DNA from: Pyrinomonadaceae bacterium
GTDB taxonomy: Bacteria; Acidobacteriota; Blastocatellia; Pyrinomonadales; Pyrinomonadaceae
Length of the DNA stretch: 64,000 nt
Direction of reading: 5' to 3'
Assembly (NCBI GenBank): GCA_014534425.1
Contig: JACVRN010000006.1
Span: forward strand, 24,741-88,740
Position 1 is the first letter of the stretch; the number at the start of each line of letters is the position of its first letter. Under the pieces are notes generated by a model. It saw only the letters and a program-made list of their open reading frames with translations, was not told the DNA's origin and searched no databases. Shown here in pieces: positions 49,140-57,877 of this stretch. Position numbers and translations under genes: made by a program.

Positions 49140-49772
49140 ATGGAACACGTAGAAACCTTTCCCTCATATTCGGAGGCGGCGTGTGAAAGTGAAGCGGCGT
49201 CGACTGCCGCTACGGATTACGATCTGGCTCAGAGCGCATCCGTTGGCGACATGGACGCTTTCGAGCATCTCTACCTGAAATATAACCGGCGCGTGTTTAG
49301 CCTCTGCCTGCGAATGCTGCAATCGCACGCAGAGGCCGAAGACATGATGCACGAGATTTTCATAACCCTCTTTGGAAAGATAGGCGGCTTTCGCGGAGAG
49401 TCAGCGTTTGCGACCTGGTTGCATCGTCTGACGGTCAATCATGTGCTGATGCACTTTCGCAAAAGTAGAGTCAGGCGAGAGCGCATCACAGACGACGGCG
49501 AAACTCCCCTGGAGATTGTAGAGGGAACCGCGAACCCTAATCGCATGGCCCTGCTCGACCGCATCACTCTGGATTCCACCATAGCGCAACTTCCGCCAGG
49601 CTACCGTGTCGTCTTCGTCCTTCACGAAATAGAAGGACACGAGCATCACGAGATTGCGGAAATCCTTGGCTGCTCCATAGGCACATCCAAATCGCAACTT
49701 CACAAGGCGCGCATGAAGCTCAGACGATTACTGCGCTCCAAAGAGCAAGAGAAACAACCCTCTAATCAATAA
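49140..49772 (+). CDS. ECF-type RNA polymerase sigma factor
   Basis: 210 residues. Region 2 reads '[21 protein letters not shown]' and '[20 protein letters not shown]'; region 4 reads '[21 protein letters not shown]' and '[21 protein letters not shown]'. It lacks region 3, as in ECF sigma factors. No anti-sigma gene is adjacent. It lies behind the Spy-like gene, possibly in one transcript, which would tie it to envelope stress signalling. Confidence 0.92.
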   Translation: MEHVETFPSYSEAACESEAASTAATDYDLAQSASVGDMDAFEHLYLKYNRRVFSLCLRMLQSHAEAEDMMHEIFITLFGKIGGFRGESAFATWLHRLTVNHVLMHFRKSRVRRERITDDGETPLEIVEGTANPNRMALLDRITLDSTIAQLPPGYRVVFVLHEIEGHEHHEIAEILGCSIGTSKSQLHKARMKLRRLLRSKEQEKQPSNQ

Positions 49773-49793
49773 AGTGGAAGAGAGCCAGGTCTC

Positions 49794-50303
49794 TTACTCT
49801 CCTTCACCGTCGGGCCAGTCGCCGCGCTTGTTGCCGGGTCTGACGGGCGGAGGCTGGTCTGGGCCTAGGTTGTCGGGCCGCACGTCCGCGTAGACGAAGT
49901 TCTCCGGCGGCACGGGAGAGCCGGACAATCTGCGAAGCATTGCGAGTTGCCCCGCGTGCGTCATGGCATCGCTGAAAGGCCCTTGCAGCATACGCTCCGG
50001 CGTGATGTTCTGAAAAGGAGTTTCGCTTTCAAGGTGCTCGGCCAACTCTTCTATGGTTCTGTGAAATCTTAGAACCTCCGCCTGAAAATCTTCCAGAGGC
50101 TCCTGGTTATATTCTCCGCCTATGAAGAAAGTCCGCGCGTAGCCCAGTACGCTCTCCATGTGGCGAATCAACTCAAGCGGTGTTCTGACTCGCGGGGCGG
50201 CGCGGAAAGAGTAGAAAGACTCAGGCGCGTCACGCAGAGCCTTCTGCGTGCGATAGGCCAGCGCCGCCAGGAAATGGCGAAGGAGCAAACGCTTGTCGTC
50301 CAT
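49794..50303 (-). CDS. DinB-like four-helix protein
   Basis: 169 residues. The DinB/YfiT fold is suggested by three spaced metal-type histidines: 'ELIRHMESVLGYARTF', 'LRFHRTIEELAEHLE' and 'DAMTHAGQLAMLRRLSG'. Members are metal-binding enzymes, often thiol transferases, but the role here is unknown. The tail 'DNLGPDQPPPVRPGNKRG' is proline-rich. It lies 21 bases behind the kinase gene and may be cotranscribed. Confidence 0.82.
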   Translation of the reverse strand: MDDKRLLLRHFLAALAYRTQKALRDAPESFYSFRAAPRVRTPLELIRHMESVLGYARTFFIGGEYNQEPLEDFQAEVLRFHRTIEELAEHLESETPFQNITPERMLQGPFSDAMTHAGQLAMLRRLSGSPVPPENFVYADVRPDNLGPDQPPPVRPGNKRGDWPDGEGE

Positions 50304-50324
50304 GACTCTTGCCTTGCCTCCGAA

Positions 50325-52898
50325 TTATTGAAGCCCTACGCGGCGCATCATCTCTGTAAAGCGCTCGTCTGTACGCAAGGGATCCAGAAAGGGGTCTACC
50401 TGTAGGATTGTCATTCTGGATGTGCGATCCTCGTAGGTCTTTTCCAGCCACTCGAACGCACGGTCTTTGTCGCCAAGCCCCGCGTAGATGATGACGAAGT
50501 TGTAGGCCGCCACGTACTGCTGCTTTGCAAGCTCCTTCAACTGGTTGAGCATCTTTAAGGCTTCATCGCGCCTGCCCGAAGCCGCGTAGGCGTGGCCCAG
50601 AAGCGCAAGCACGCGTGGGTCTGCGTTAAGCGACCGGGCCTTCTGGTAACTGGCTATGGCTTCCGCGTACTGGCCCTTCATCTCGTATGCCATGCCCAAC
50701 TCGTAATGCGCGTAATAGAAGCTCTGATCCATCTCTATGGTCTTGAGCAGTTGCTCTATGGCCTTGTCGTACTGCCGCGCATAGAAGTAGGTATCGCCCA
50801 CGTCCGCGTTGACTATCAGAGAGAGCGGGTCAAGCTCCTGCGCGCGTTTCATCTCGGCTATGGCCTCGTCGAAGTGGCCCGTGTAGAGCAACACCTGATT
50901 GCCGTACCAATGATGCGCCGTGGCGTAATTCGGATTAAGCTCTATGGCGCGTCGAAATTCTCGTATGGCGTCTGCGGCCTTCCATTCGTACGCGAACATC
51001 TCAAGGCCGAGCGCCGCGTGCGCTTCCGCGAGCGCGTCGTCAATCTCAAGCGCACGTCGCGCGGCAGCCTTCGCCTTCGGATAAGAGTCCTGCGGGCTGC
51101 TGACCGAATAGCCGGAAAAGAGGACGTAGGCGTCTGCCATCCCAGCGTAGGCCAGGGCATAATTAGGGTCGCGCTCAATCGCCTGGTTGAAGTACTCGAT
51201 TGACTTCTTCAAATCTTCGCGCGTGCGCTTGTTCCAGAAGTAGCGCCCTTTAAGATAAAGCTGGTAGGCTTCGGCGTTCTCAGTGTAGCGCTTGGTGACG
51301 CGGCTTTTGACCTCGCCGGAAATCTTCGTGCGAAGGTTGGCGGAGATTTCCTGCGCTATCTCTCGCTGCACGATGAGCAGGTCTGATATCTTTCGCTCGT
51401 ACTGCTCGCCCCAGAGTTGCTTGTTGACGCGCACGTCCACCAGTTCCACGCTGACCGTCAGGTTGTCGCCGCGCTGCATGACGCGCCCCGTGAGAACCGC
51501 GCGCACTCCAAGCTCTTTCCCGAAGGCGATTGGGTCTGCCGCTTTCCCCTTGTAGCGAAAGACGGAACTGCGGGCGATGACGCGCAGGTCTGGAAGCTGC
51601 GTCAGGCTGTTGATGATGCTCTCGGTCAACCCGTCCGAGATGTATTCGGTTTCGGGGTCGCCCGTCTGGTTGGCAAACGGCATGACGGCGATAGAGTCAA
51701 AGGAGGTCGTGCGCTCTTGCCTGAAGTAGTAGATGATAGCCGCCGTCACCGCAAGACTCGCCAGCAACGCAAGGATCAGGCCGAGCGCTATCAGGATGAT
51801 TGATTTGTATCGCTTGATATTACTTACAATGTACTCCGCGCTTGAGACCGGATGCGCCGAAGAAGCAGCGCTTTCGGCAGCGCTCTTGTCAACGCTTTCG
51901 TTCGTCTGTCTTTCGGGCCTTTCCGTCTGAACGCTCTTTCCGTGCACGCTGTCGAGCAGCACTGTGTCGCTGCTGGTGATTGAATGTGCAGACGCGGGTT
52001 GTTGCAGCGAGTCCGCGCCGCCCTTCAACTCGTGCCGCAACTCTTCAATCTCAAGGCCCACGTCCTTGATGGAGGAGTAGCGATTCTCGACCTCCTTTTC
52101 CAAACACTTGCCTATAATTTTTTGCAGGGCTTCGGGCGCTGCGGCGTTCAACTCCTTAATCTGCGGCGTGGGCGAATAGACGATCATGTGCATGGAATCA
52201 ATCGCGTCCTTGCCCTTGAAAGCCTTGCGGCCTGTGACCGCTTCGAAGAGGATGCAGCCGAAAGAGAAGATGTCCGAGCGATGGTCTATGTCCTCGACGC
52301 GACCCTGCGCCTGTTCGGGCGACATGTAGCCTACGGTTCCCATGACTGTGCCCGGTATTGAATGATGCGACATCAGAATAGTGTCGCCTTCGGGAATTTC
52401 CCCCGACTCGCTCTGCTTCTCTATGAGCTTAGCCAGCCCGAAGTCCAACACCTTCGCGTAGCCGTCATTGGTAATCATGATGTTGTCCGGCTTGAGATCA
52501 CGGTGGACTATTCCCTCCGTATGCGCCTTGTGCAATCCTTCCGCCACCTGCGCCAGATATTTGAGGAGTTGCCTGAGAGGCTCTTTACGGCTGTGAATCT
52601 TCTCGCGCAGGGTCTGACCCTCTATGTACTCCATGACTATGAAGTGGTGGTCGTCCGCTTCGCCAATCTCATAAATGTGCGCGATGTTCGGATGATTCAG
52701 AGCGGCGACCGCATAAGCCTCCTGCTTGAAGCGGCGCAGTCGCTCTTCATTCTCGCTGTACTTTAAGGCGAGAAACTTGAGGGCTACCAACCGGCGCAGT
52801 TGAGTATCCAGCGCCAGATAAACCTCGCTCATCCCGCCCGCGCCCAGCTTCGAGCGGACTTCATAGCGTCCCAGACGTGTACCGGGGGAAATGGTCAT
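50325..52898 (-). CDS. Ser/Thr protein kinase with FlgO-like and TPR domains
   Basis: 857 residues. The cytoplasmic kinase domain (about 8-285) has 'LGAGGMSEVYLALD', 'VALKFLALK', 'GIVHRDLKPDNIMI' and 'VLDFGLAKL', so it is catalytically complete (Hanks type). A single membrane helix ('IILIALGLILALLASLAVTA') is near residue 370. The outside part begins with a FlgO/adenylate-cyclase-associated domain ('IAVMPFANQTGDPETEYISDGL'), followed by about eight TPRs. This layout is common in Acidobacteriota. It probably senses or assembles with envelope proteins and phosphorylates unknown targets. Confidence 0.93.
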   Translation of the reverse strand: MTISPGTRLGRYEVRSKLGAGGMSEVYLALDTQLRRLVALKFLALKYSENEERLRRFKQEAYAVAALNHPNIAHIYEIGEADDHHFIVMEYIEGQTLREKIHSRKEPLRQLLKYLAQVAEGLHKAHTEGIVHRDLKPDNIMITNDGYAKVLDFGLAKLIEKQSESGEIPEGDTILMSHHSIPGTVMGTVGYMSPEQAQGRVEDIDHRSDIFSFGCILFEAVTGRKAFKGKDAIDSMHMIVYSPTPQIKELNAAAPEALQKIIGKCLEKEVENRYSSIKDVGLEIEELRHELKGGADSLQQPASAHSITSSDTVLLDSVHGKSVQTERPERQTNESVDKSAAESAASSAHPVSSAEYIVSNIKRYKSIILIALGLILALLASLAVTAAIIYYFRQERTTSFDSIAVMPFANQTGDPETEYISDGLTESIINSLTQLPDLRVIARSSVFRYKGKAADPIAFGKELGVRAVLTGRVMQRGDNLTVSVELVDVRVNKQLWGEQYERKISDLLIVQREIAQEISANLRTKISGEVKSRVTKRYTENAEAYQLYLKGRYFWNKRTREDLKKSIEYFNQAIERDPNYALAYAGMADAYVLFSGYSVSSPQDSYPKAKAAARRALEIDDALAEAHAALGLEMFAYEWKAADAIREFRRAIELNPNYATAHHWYGNQVLLYTGHFDEAIAEMKRAQELDPLSLIVNADVGDTYFYARQYDKAIEQLLKTIEMDQSFYYAHYELGMAYEMKGQYAEAIASYQKARSLNADPRVLALLGHAYAASGRRDEALKMLNQLKELAKQQYVAAYNFVIIYAGLGDKDRAFEWLEKTYEDRTSRMTILQVDPFLDPLRTDERFTEMMRRVGLQ

Positions 52899-53108
52899 GG
52901 CGACAGAGGACAGGAACCCTCGCGCTACTCGAAAGCAACCCCAAGCGCTAGAGTCCCAGGCAAAGACCCGCCCATTCTATCCGCCTTCCCCCACCCGCGC
53001 CAGAGTAATTTCAGAAAGACGAGCGTGACCTCACGCGAGCATTAACTGCCTATCCAATCGCTGTTGGCGATTCCCAATGTTCTCTAACCGGCGCAGAAGA
53101 TTTAATAT

Positions 53109-53137
53109 TTGATATTGATAATCCTCTGGATTACAAT
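53109..53137 (+). promoter_or_regulatory. Strong sigma-70-like promoter
   Basis: TTGATA (53109-53114) and TACAAT (53132-53137) are separated by exactly 17 bases, each matching the consensus in five of six positions, in an AT-rich patch 34 bases before the start codon of the next gene. Best promoter match in the window. Confidence 0.65.
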
Positions 53138-53171
53138 TAGCGTCGTATGCTCTCTTAAAGGAGTGCTTAAC

Positions 53172-53654
53172 ATGAGAAGTCTTAGTGAGAATGATCTCGT
53201 TTGCCAGCTTCACGTATCCCTGCACAAGGAATTTGATGATGAAGAGTTCCTCACGGCAGAGTTAAGAGGAGTTGTCCAGGGTCTCGTCAACAGTCTGGGG
53301 TGGCTCGCCTTGATGACTTCCGAGCGCAGTGATTGGGAGCCGGTCTTAAGTTTATACACTGACGACCACTTCTCTAATGAAATCATGAGCCGACGGGAGA
53401 TAGTGGGGCGCATCGAAAATACTAGCGGTCTCAGTTATGAAATGTCTAATTACGCTCTTGGGGTCATAGAGAAGAGCGTAGATAACGAAACGGAAGTCGA
53501 AAATAGTTCCGCCGTCGAGATAGAACACATAGGCGTTATAAAGGCGAACGAGTGGCCGCGTTACGTAATTCATTTGAGTGACGAATTGAAGGTTTCTCCT
53601 CCGCGCACGGACAACACGCTCGACATGCCTACGATTCCCTCATTCGAGAGGTAG
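53172..53654 (+). CDS. Unrecognised 160-residue protein
   Basis: Not recognised. The start at 53172 is set by AAAGGAG; the earlier start in the ORF track (53109) lies inside the promoter. The protein is acidic and soluble, with no signal peptide or membrane segment; 'EDDEEFLTAELRGVVQGLVNSLGW' style helices in the front (partly 'FDDEEFLTAELRG') and a polar tail ending 'DNTLDMPTIPSFER'. It precedes the metallophosphoesterase by 6 bases. The two genes look lower in GC than their neighbours and have their own promoter, suggesting a transferred two-gene unit. Confidence 0.65.
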   Translation: MRSLSENDLVCQLHVSLHKEFDDEEFLTAELRGVVQGLVNSLGWLALMTSERSDWEPVLSLYTDDHFSNEIMSRREIVGRIENTSGLSYEMSNYALGVIEKSVDNETEVENSSAVEIEHIGVIKANEWPRYVIHLSDELKVSPPRTDNTLDMPTIPSFER

Positions 53655-53660
53655 TGTGCT

Positions 53661-54740
53661 ATGACATACCCCAACCAGCCTTTCTTCACATTAGCGCAAA
53701 TTTCCGACCTCCACTTCATTGGGAAATTGACTGAGAAAGGGCGCACGCACTACCTGAAGCAATTTGGCACCAAGTCGCATGCTTTCAACAAGGTCGATGC
53801 TTTGAGCCGCGCGTTCCGCCTGATTCAACATCCAAGATGGGGTAAGCCTATTGAGGTCTTAATGGCTACGGGCGACATCAGCACCGACGGCTCTACAAAA
53901 GCCTTGTATACAGCATTGACCTTTATTGAATGTCAAGCGATAACAGATGTTAACGGCAAGCCTCTGGCTACAGGCTTAAACAAGCAGCACCATCAACGGC
54001 TGGTGTTGCCGGGTAATCATGATCGCTACACGGCCACTTGGTTGCCCAAGCAAGTATCTTCTAAGGAACTGGAAAACATTTTTAGCACACCCGTAAAATA
54101 CCCCTATGTCCGTGGCTATCGCCCTTCCGGTTCCACTAATAAGTCAGACCCCACGCTGCTTTTTATCGTCTTCGATTCGACACTGGATCCGACAGACCCT
54201 GCTTTTGCATGGAATAGGGTCGCAAGAGGGCGCGTTGAAGAGACAGAATGTCAGGGTATGCTCGATGCGCTTAATAATATTAAGAGTACGAGAGAAGTAG
54301 AGAGCATAGACGGCGGTAAGCTTGAGGTGAATTACGATAAAACTTTTCGTATTGTGCTGCTCCACCATCATCCCAAAAGACATGGTCGCGGTCTTCGCGC
54401 GGCGGTTAAGCACGCCACCAGCAAGATGGAAAATGCTCGGCTGTTTATCCGGTATTGCTTCGACGCGCACATAGACCTTATTCTGTTCGGGCACCAGCAT
54501 AAAGAGTATTACGATATAATCTCACCTACCGCGACGCCCGACTGGTCGCCTCCATCGGACGCTCACGACATTTACTACTTTTGTTGTCTTAGCACCTCTG
54601 AATATTCCGAGACGGACAATGGGTTTTATCTAATAGATTTCTATAAGAATGAATTTAGAGTAACACCCTATCACTGGACTGGCGCATCTTTTATAGACCA
54701 GGCATTTATCTCTCGTCCTTACACGCGGCCAACATTTTAG
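53661..54740 (+). CDS. Calcineurin-like metallophosphoesterase
   Basis: 359 residues. The metal-binding motifs are all present and in order: 'QISDLHFIG', 'LMATGDIST', 'LPGNHDRYTA', 'LLHHHPKRHGRG' and 'LFGHQHKEYY'. This predicts a two-metal phosphodiesterase or phosphatase acting on nucleotides, phosphoproteins or nucleic acid. No signal peptide, so cytoplasmic. The C-terminal third ('SPPSDAHDIYYFCCLSTSE') is less conserved. Paired with the unrecognised gene upstream; together they could be a regulatory or defence unit, which is a guess. Confidence 0.88.
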   Translation: MTYPNQPFFTLAQISDLHFIGKLTEKGRTHYLKQFGTKSHAFNKVDALSRAFRLIQHPRWGKPIEVLMATGDISTDGSTKALYTALTFIECQAITDVNGKPLATGLNKQHHQRLVLPGNHDRYTATWLPKQVSSKELENIFSTPVKYPYVRGYRPSGSTNKSDPTLLFIVFDSTLDPTDPAFAWNRVARGRVEETECQGMLDALNNIKSTREVESIDGGKLEVNYDKTFRIVLLHHHPKRHGRGLRAAVKHATSKMENARLFIRYCFDAHIDLILFGHQHKEYYDIISPTATPDWSPPSDAHDIYYFCCLSTSEYSETDNGFYLIDFYKNEFRVTPYHWTGASFIDQAFISRPYTRPTF

Positions 54741-54907
54741 AGCCGGACTCGGCTTGCCCCATGCGCGGCTAAATATTATAGGTCTGACAATTTGAGATAG
54801 CCTGAGAGATGAGAACCCAGGTCTAACAACTCATTCAACAGTAGAACTCTAAGTGTGGCTCGGCCCGGCGTTGATTTAGCGGGAGGTATGGGCGATTATC
54901 CGCTTTC

Positions 54908-56077
54908 ATGGCGGAGTGGGATTGCATAGTCATAGGTGCGGGGGCGGCGGGGCTGTTGTGTGCGATTGAGGCGGGACGGCGCGGGCGCAGAGTGTTGGTG
55001 CTGGAACATACCGAGCGTGTGGGGAAGAAGATTGAAATCTCTGGCGGCGGGCGCTGTAACTTCACAAACATTTATGCTGCGGCGGATAATTACATCTCGG
55101 CTAATCCTCATTTCGCAAAGTCTGCGCTGGCGCGTTACACGCCGCAGGACTTTATAGCGCTGGTGGAAAAGCACGGCATCAAGTATCACGAGAAGAAGTT
55201 GGGGCAACTCTTCTGTGAGGGAAGCTCTCGGCAGATAATCGAGATGCTGCTGAAGGAGTGCAGCCGCGCTCGCGTGGAAATTCTCTGCAATTGTCGTGTC
55301 GTCTCCGTTAGCAAGGGTGAAGCGTTTCGTGTGGAGACGAATCAGGGGAGCTTCGTCTCGCGCTCGTTGGTGATAGCAACGGGCGGGCTGTCGATTCCAA
55401 AGCTAGGCGCAACCGACCTGGGCTATCGCATAGCGCGGCAGTTCGGATTGAAGATTGAAGAGCCAAGACCGGGGCTTGTGCCTTTCACGCTCACACAGCA
55501 GATGCTGAGGCGGCTTGCAGCGCTGAGCGGTGTGTCAATCGGCGCGATTGTGAGGTGCTGCGATAAAGAGTTTCGTGAAAAGATTCTGATAACGCACAGG
55601 GGATTGAGCGGCCCGGCTATACTGCAAATCTCTTCTTACTGGGAGGCGGGCGAGAGCGTTTCCATCAATCTTCTGCCGGACGAAGATTCGTTTCATCTGC
55701 TGAGGAGCAATCAAAATTCGGGGATAGAGCTTGCAAATCTTCTGGCGCAAAGGCTGCCGCGACGGTTCGCTCAAGCGTGGTGCGAGCTATACGCGGAGTC
55801 AAGGCCGCTTAAGACTTATACCGTGGATGAGCTTAAAGAGATTGCCGCGAGGCTTCATGACATGCGTATAACGCCTTCTGGAACGGAGGGCTTCAGGAAG
55901 GCTGAAGTGACCGCAGGCGGCGTGTCGACAGATGAGCTTTCATCGCAAACTATGGAGGCGCGACGCGTGCCGGGACTGTACTTCATAGGCGAAGTGGTGG
56001 ACGTGACCGGTCAACTCGGAGGCTACAATTTCCAATGGGCCTGGGCCTCCGCTTACGCCGCAGGCCAGTATGTATGA
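54908..56077 (+). CDS. HI0933/YhiN (BaiN-like) flavoprotein
   Basis: 389 residues. Begins with the FAD motif 'CIVIGAGAAGLLCAIEAGRRG', followed by the family signature 'GKKIEISGGGRCNFTN' and ends 'QLGGYNFQWAWASAYAAGQYV'. These proteins are NAD(P)/FAD oxidoreductases; one relative, BaiN, was linked to bile acid dehydroxylation in Clostridium, but most are uncharacterised. The stop codon touches the 43-base palindrome. Confidence 0.88.
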   Translation: MAEWDCIVIGAGAAGLLCAIEAGRRGRRVLVLEHTERVGKKIEISGGGRCNFTNIYAAADNYISANPHFAKSALARYTPQDFIALVEKHGIKYHEKKLGQLFCEGSSRQIIEMLLKECSRARVEILCNCRVVSVSKGEAFRVETNQGSFVSRSLVIATGGLSIPKLGATDLGYRIARQFGLKIEEPRPGLVPFTLTQQMLRRLAALSGVSIGAIVRCCDKEFREKILITHRGLSGPAILQISSYWEAGESVSINLLPDEDSFHLLRSNQNSGIELANLLAQRLPRRFAQAWCELYAESRPLKTYTVDELKEIAARLHDMRITPSGTEGFRKAEVTAGGVSTDELSSQTMEARRVPGLYFIGEVVDVTGQLGGYNFQWAWASAYAAGQYV

Positions 56078-56080
56078 GAG

Positions 56081-56123
56081 ATTGATTCATCGGTTCATTG
56101 AATCAATGAACCGATGAATCAAT
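56081..56123. repeat. Perfect 43-base palindrome
   Basis: Arms of 21 bases, perfectly complementary around a single central base, beginning ATTGATTCATCGGTTCATTG. The inner 30 bases (56094-56123) are identical to 20822-20851. It is followed by CATCCCTGTTAATTTTTT, which is the complement of the AACAGGGATG word seen at 20772. It lies between two flavoprotein genes. Confidence 0.85.
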
Positions 56124-56172
56124 TTCTTCCATCCCTGTTAATTTTTTATAATTATGCTTTAGAATCGCGCGT

Positions 56173-57723
56173 ATGGAGAAAATAATCGAGACGGATGTAG
56201 CCATTATAGGGGCCGGGCCGACCGGCTTGTCTCTGGCCTGCCAGTTGGTGAGGTACGGGGTTGATTTCGTCATAGTGGAGAAGAACGAGGCCATCACCCC
56301 GTACTCGAAGGCCCTGGGCGTTCATGCGCGCACACTTGAGATATATGAGCAACTGGGCGTGGCCGGGAAGGCTCTGGAGCGCGGAGAGGTTGCCAAAAAG
56401 TTCCGCCTGCTGGAAGGCGGAGAGGTGCGCGGCGAAATTCACCTGGCGGACATAGGAAAGAATCTAAGCCCTTATCCTTTCATGCTGATTCTGGAGCAGA
56501 GCAAAAATGAGCAACTGCTCTACGAGTACCTGCAAGGCCACGGAAAAGAGGTTTTGTGGAGCACAGAGCTTGAGAGCTTTTCGCAGGACGCAGAAGGCGT
56601 GAGGGTCATGGTGAAAAACGCGGAGGGCTATAAAACTATCCGCGCGAAATATCTTGCGGGCTGCGACGGTGCCAGGAGTCCTGTCAGGCACGCGCTGGGG
56701 CTGTCGTTCGAGGGCAGCACCTTCGAGCGCATTTTCTACGTGGCGGACGCGCAGGTTGACTGGGCCTTGCCGCACGACGCGCTTCAGGTCTGCTTGGCGC
56801 GCGATGTCTTCACAGCCTTCTTCCCCATGAAGGGCGAGAAACGCTATCGCATAGTCGGCACCTTCCCCGAAGGCGTGGATAAAGATGAAGGCGATGTCGT
56901 GTACGAAGAGATTGAAGAGCAGATAAAACGTGAAGCCAAACTGGAGCTTGAGATTTCAGATGTCCAATGGTTCTCGCTCTACAAAGTTCACACGCGGCGC
57001 GTCAATAAGTTTTCCGAAGGTCGTTGTTTCGTGGCAGGGGACGCCGCGCACATACACTCGCCCGCAGGCGCGCAGGGCATGAACACAGGGATTCAGGATG
57101 CATACAACCTCGCGTGGAAGCTTGCCTTCGTCCTGAAGGGGCGCGCGGACGAGAAGCTTTTGGAGACCTACAACGAAGAGAGGGTGGAAAACGCGCAACG
57201 TCTTCTTGAGACCACTGACCGTATGTTTGAGCTTGGCGCAGGCTCGAACTGGCTCATGAGCTTTATACGCACGACCATCTTTCCGCCCGTCGCCGGTTTT
57301 CTCGTCAGCTTCGACATCGTGAAGCGAACAATCTTTCCCCTGATTTCACAGATAGGCATCAACTATCGGGACAATTCTTTGAGCGACCATAGCGGCGACG
57401 AAGACTTTGATGTCAGGGCCGGAGACCGCATGCCCTATTTCCTGATTGACGGCGAGAGCATCTACGACCGGCTGCGCGAGCCTAAGTTTCATCTGCTTCT
57501 TTTCTCAAACGGGGAGAGCGATGCTGCTGTTTGCGGCAAGCTTGAAAGAGCGTATGACGGTCTGCTTGATTGTCACGCTGTCCCCATAACCGCTCGCGTC
57601 AAAGAAATCTTCGGCACAAGCGAAGCCTTCAACGTGCTGCTCAGGCCGGACAACTACATCGGATTCATTTCGAAAGACTCTGTGGATGGGGTGAAGGAGT
57701 ATCTGCGAAGGTTTATAAAGTAG
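56173..57723 (+). CDS. FAD-dependent aromatic-type monooxygenase
   Basis: 516 residues, PheA/TfdB/MhpA group of class A flavoprotein monooxygenases. FAD motif 'VAIIGAGPTGLSLACQLVRYG', 'LAGCDGARSPVRHALGL' (DG motif) and 'CFVAGDAAHIHSPAGAQGMNT' (GD motif), with a thioredoxin-like C-terminal part. Uses NAD(P)H to hydroxylate a phenolic or polyketide-like compound; substrate unknown. The TAG stop lies in the palindrome at 57720, as in the P450 gene. No ring-cleavage genes are nearby. Confidence 0.9.
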   Translation: MEKIIETDVAIIGAGPTGLSLACQLVRYGVDFVIVEKNEAITPYSKALGVHARTLEIYEQLGVAGKALERGEVAKKFRLLEGGEVRGEIHLADIGKNLSPYPFMLILEQSKNEQLLYEYLQGHGKEVLWSTELESFSQDAEGVRVMVKNAEGYKTIRAKYLAGCDGARSPVRHALGLSFEGSTFERIFYVADAQVDWALPHDALQVCLARDVFTAFFPMKGEKRYRIVGTFPEGVDKDEGDVVYEEIEEQIKREAKLELEISDVQWFSLYKVHTRRVNKFSEGRCFVAGDAAHIHSPAGAQGMNTGIQDAYNLAWKLAFVLKGRADEKLLETYNEERVENAQRLLETTDRMFELGAGSNWLMSFIRTTIFPPVAGFLVSFDIVKRTIFPLISQIGINYRDNSLSDHSGDEDFDVRAGDRMPYFLIDGESIYDRLREPKFHLLLFSNGESDAAVCGKLERAYDGLLDCHAVPITARVKEIFGTSEAFNVLLRPDNYIGFISKDSVDGVKEYLRRFIK

Positions 57724-57748
57724 GGGCAGGGACAAGCCCTGCCCCTAC
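57720..57748. repeat. Palindromic repeat, GTAGGGGCAG family copy 2
   Basis: Perfect 12-bp arms GTAGGGGCAGGG and CCCTGCCCCTAC with loop ACAAG. It contains the stop codon of the monooxygenase gene, in the same context (AAG TAG GGG CAG) as copy 1 in the P450 gene. Confidence 0.85.
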
Positions 57749-57819
57749 AGTTGCATTTAATTGCTCCCATCCATTTATTCATATAAACGCCTGACAAATC
57801 ATCAATCGCCGCTATTTTG

Positions 57820-57849
57820 TTGACAACCTCAAAGCGCAGCTAATACATT
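57820..57849 (+). promoter_or_regulatory. Candidate promoter of the DUF2911 gene
   Basis: TTGACA (57820-57825) and TACATT (57844-57849) with an 18-base spacer, about 30 bases before the start codon at 57878. The -35 is perfect; the -10 matches four of six. Confidence 0.45.
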
Positions 57850-57877
57850 GCTTCAAACTCAAACAGGAGAAAGACCG

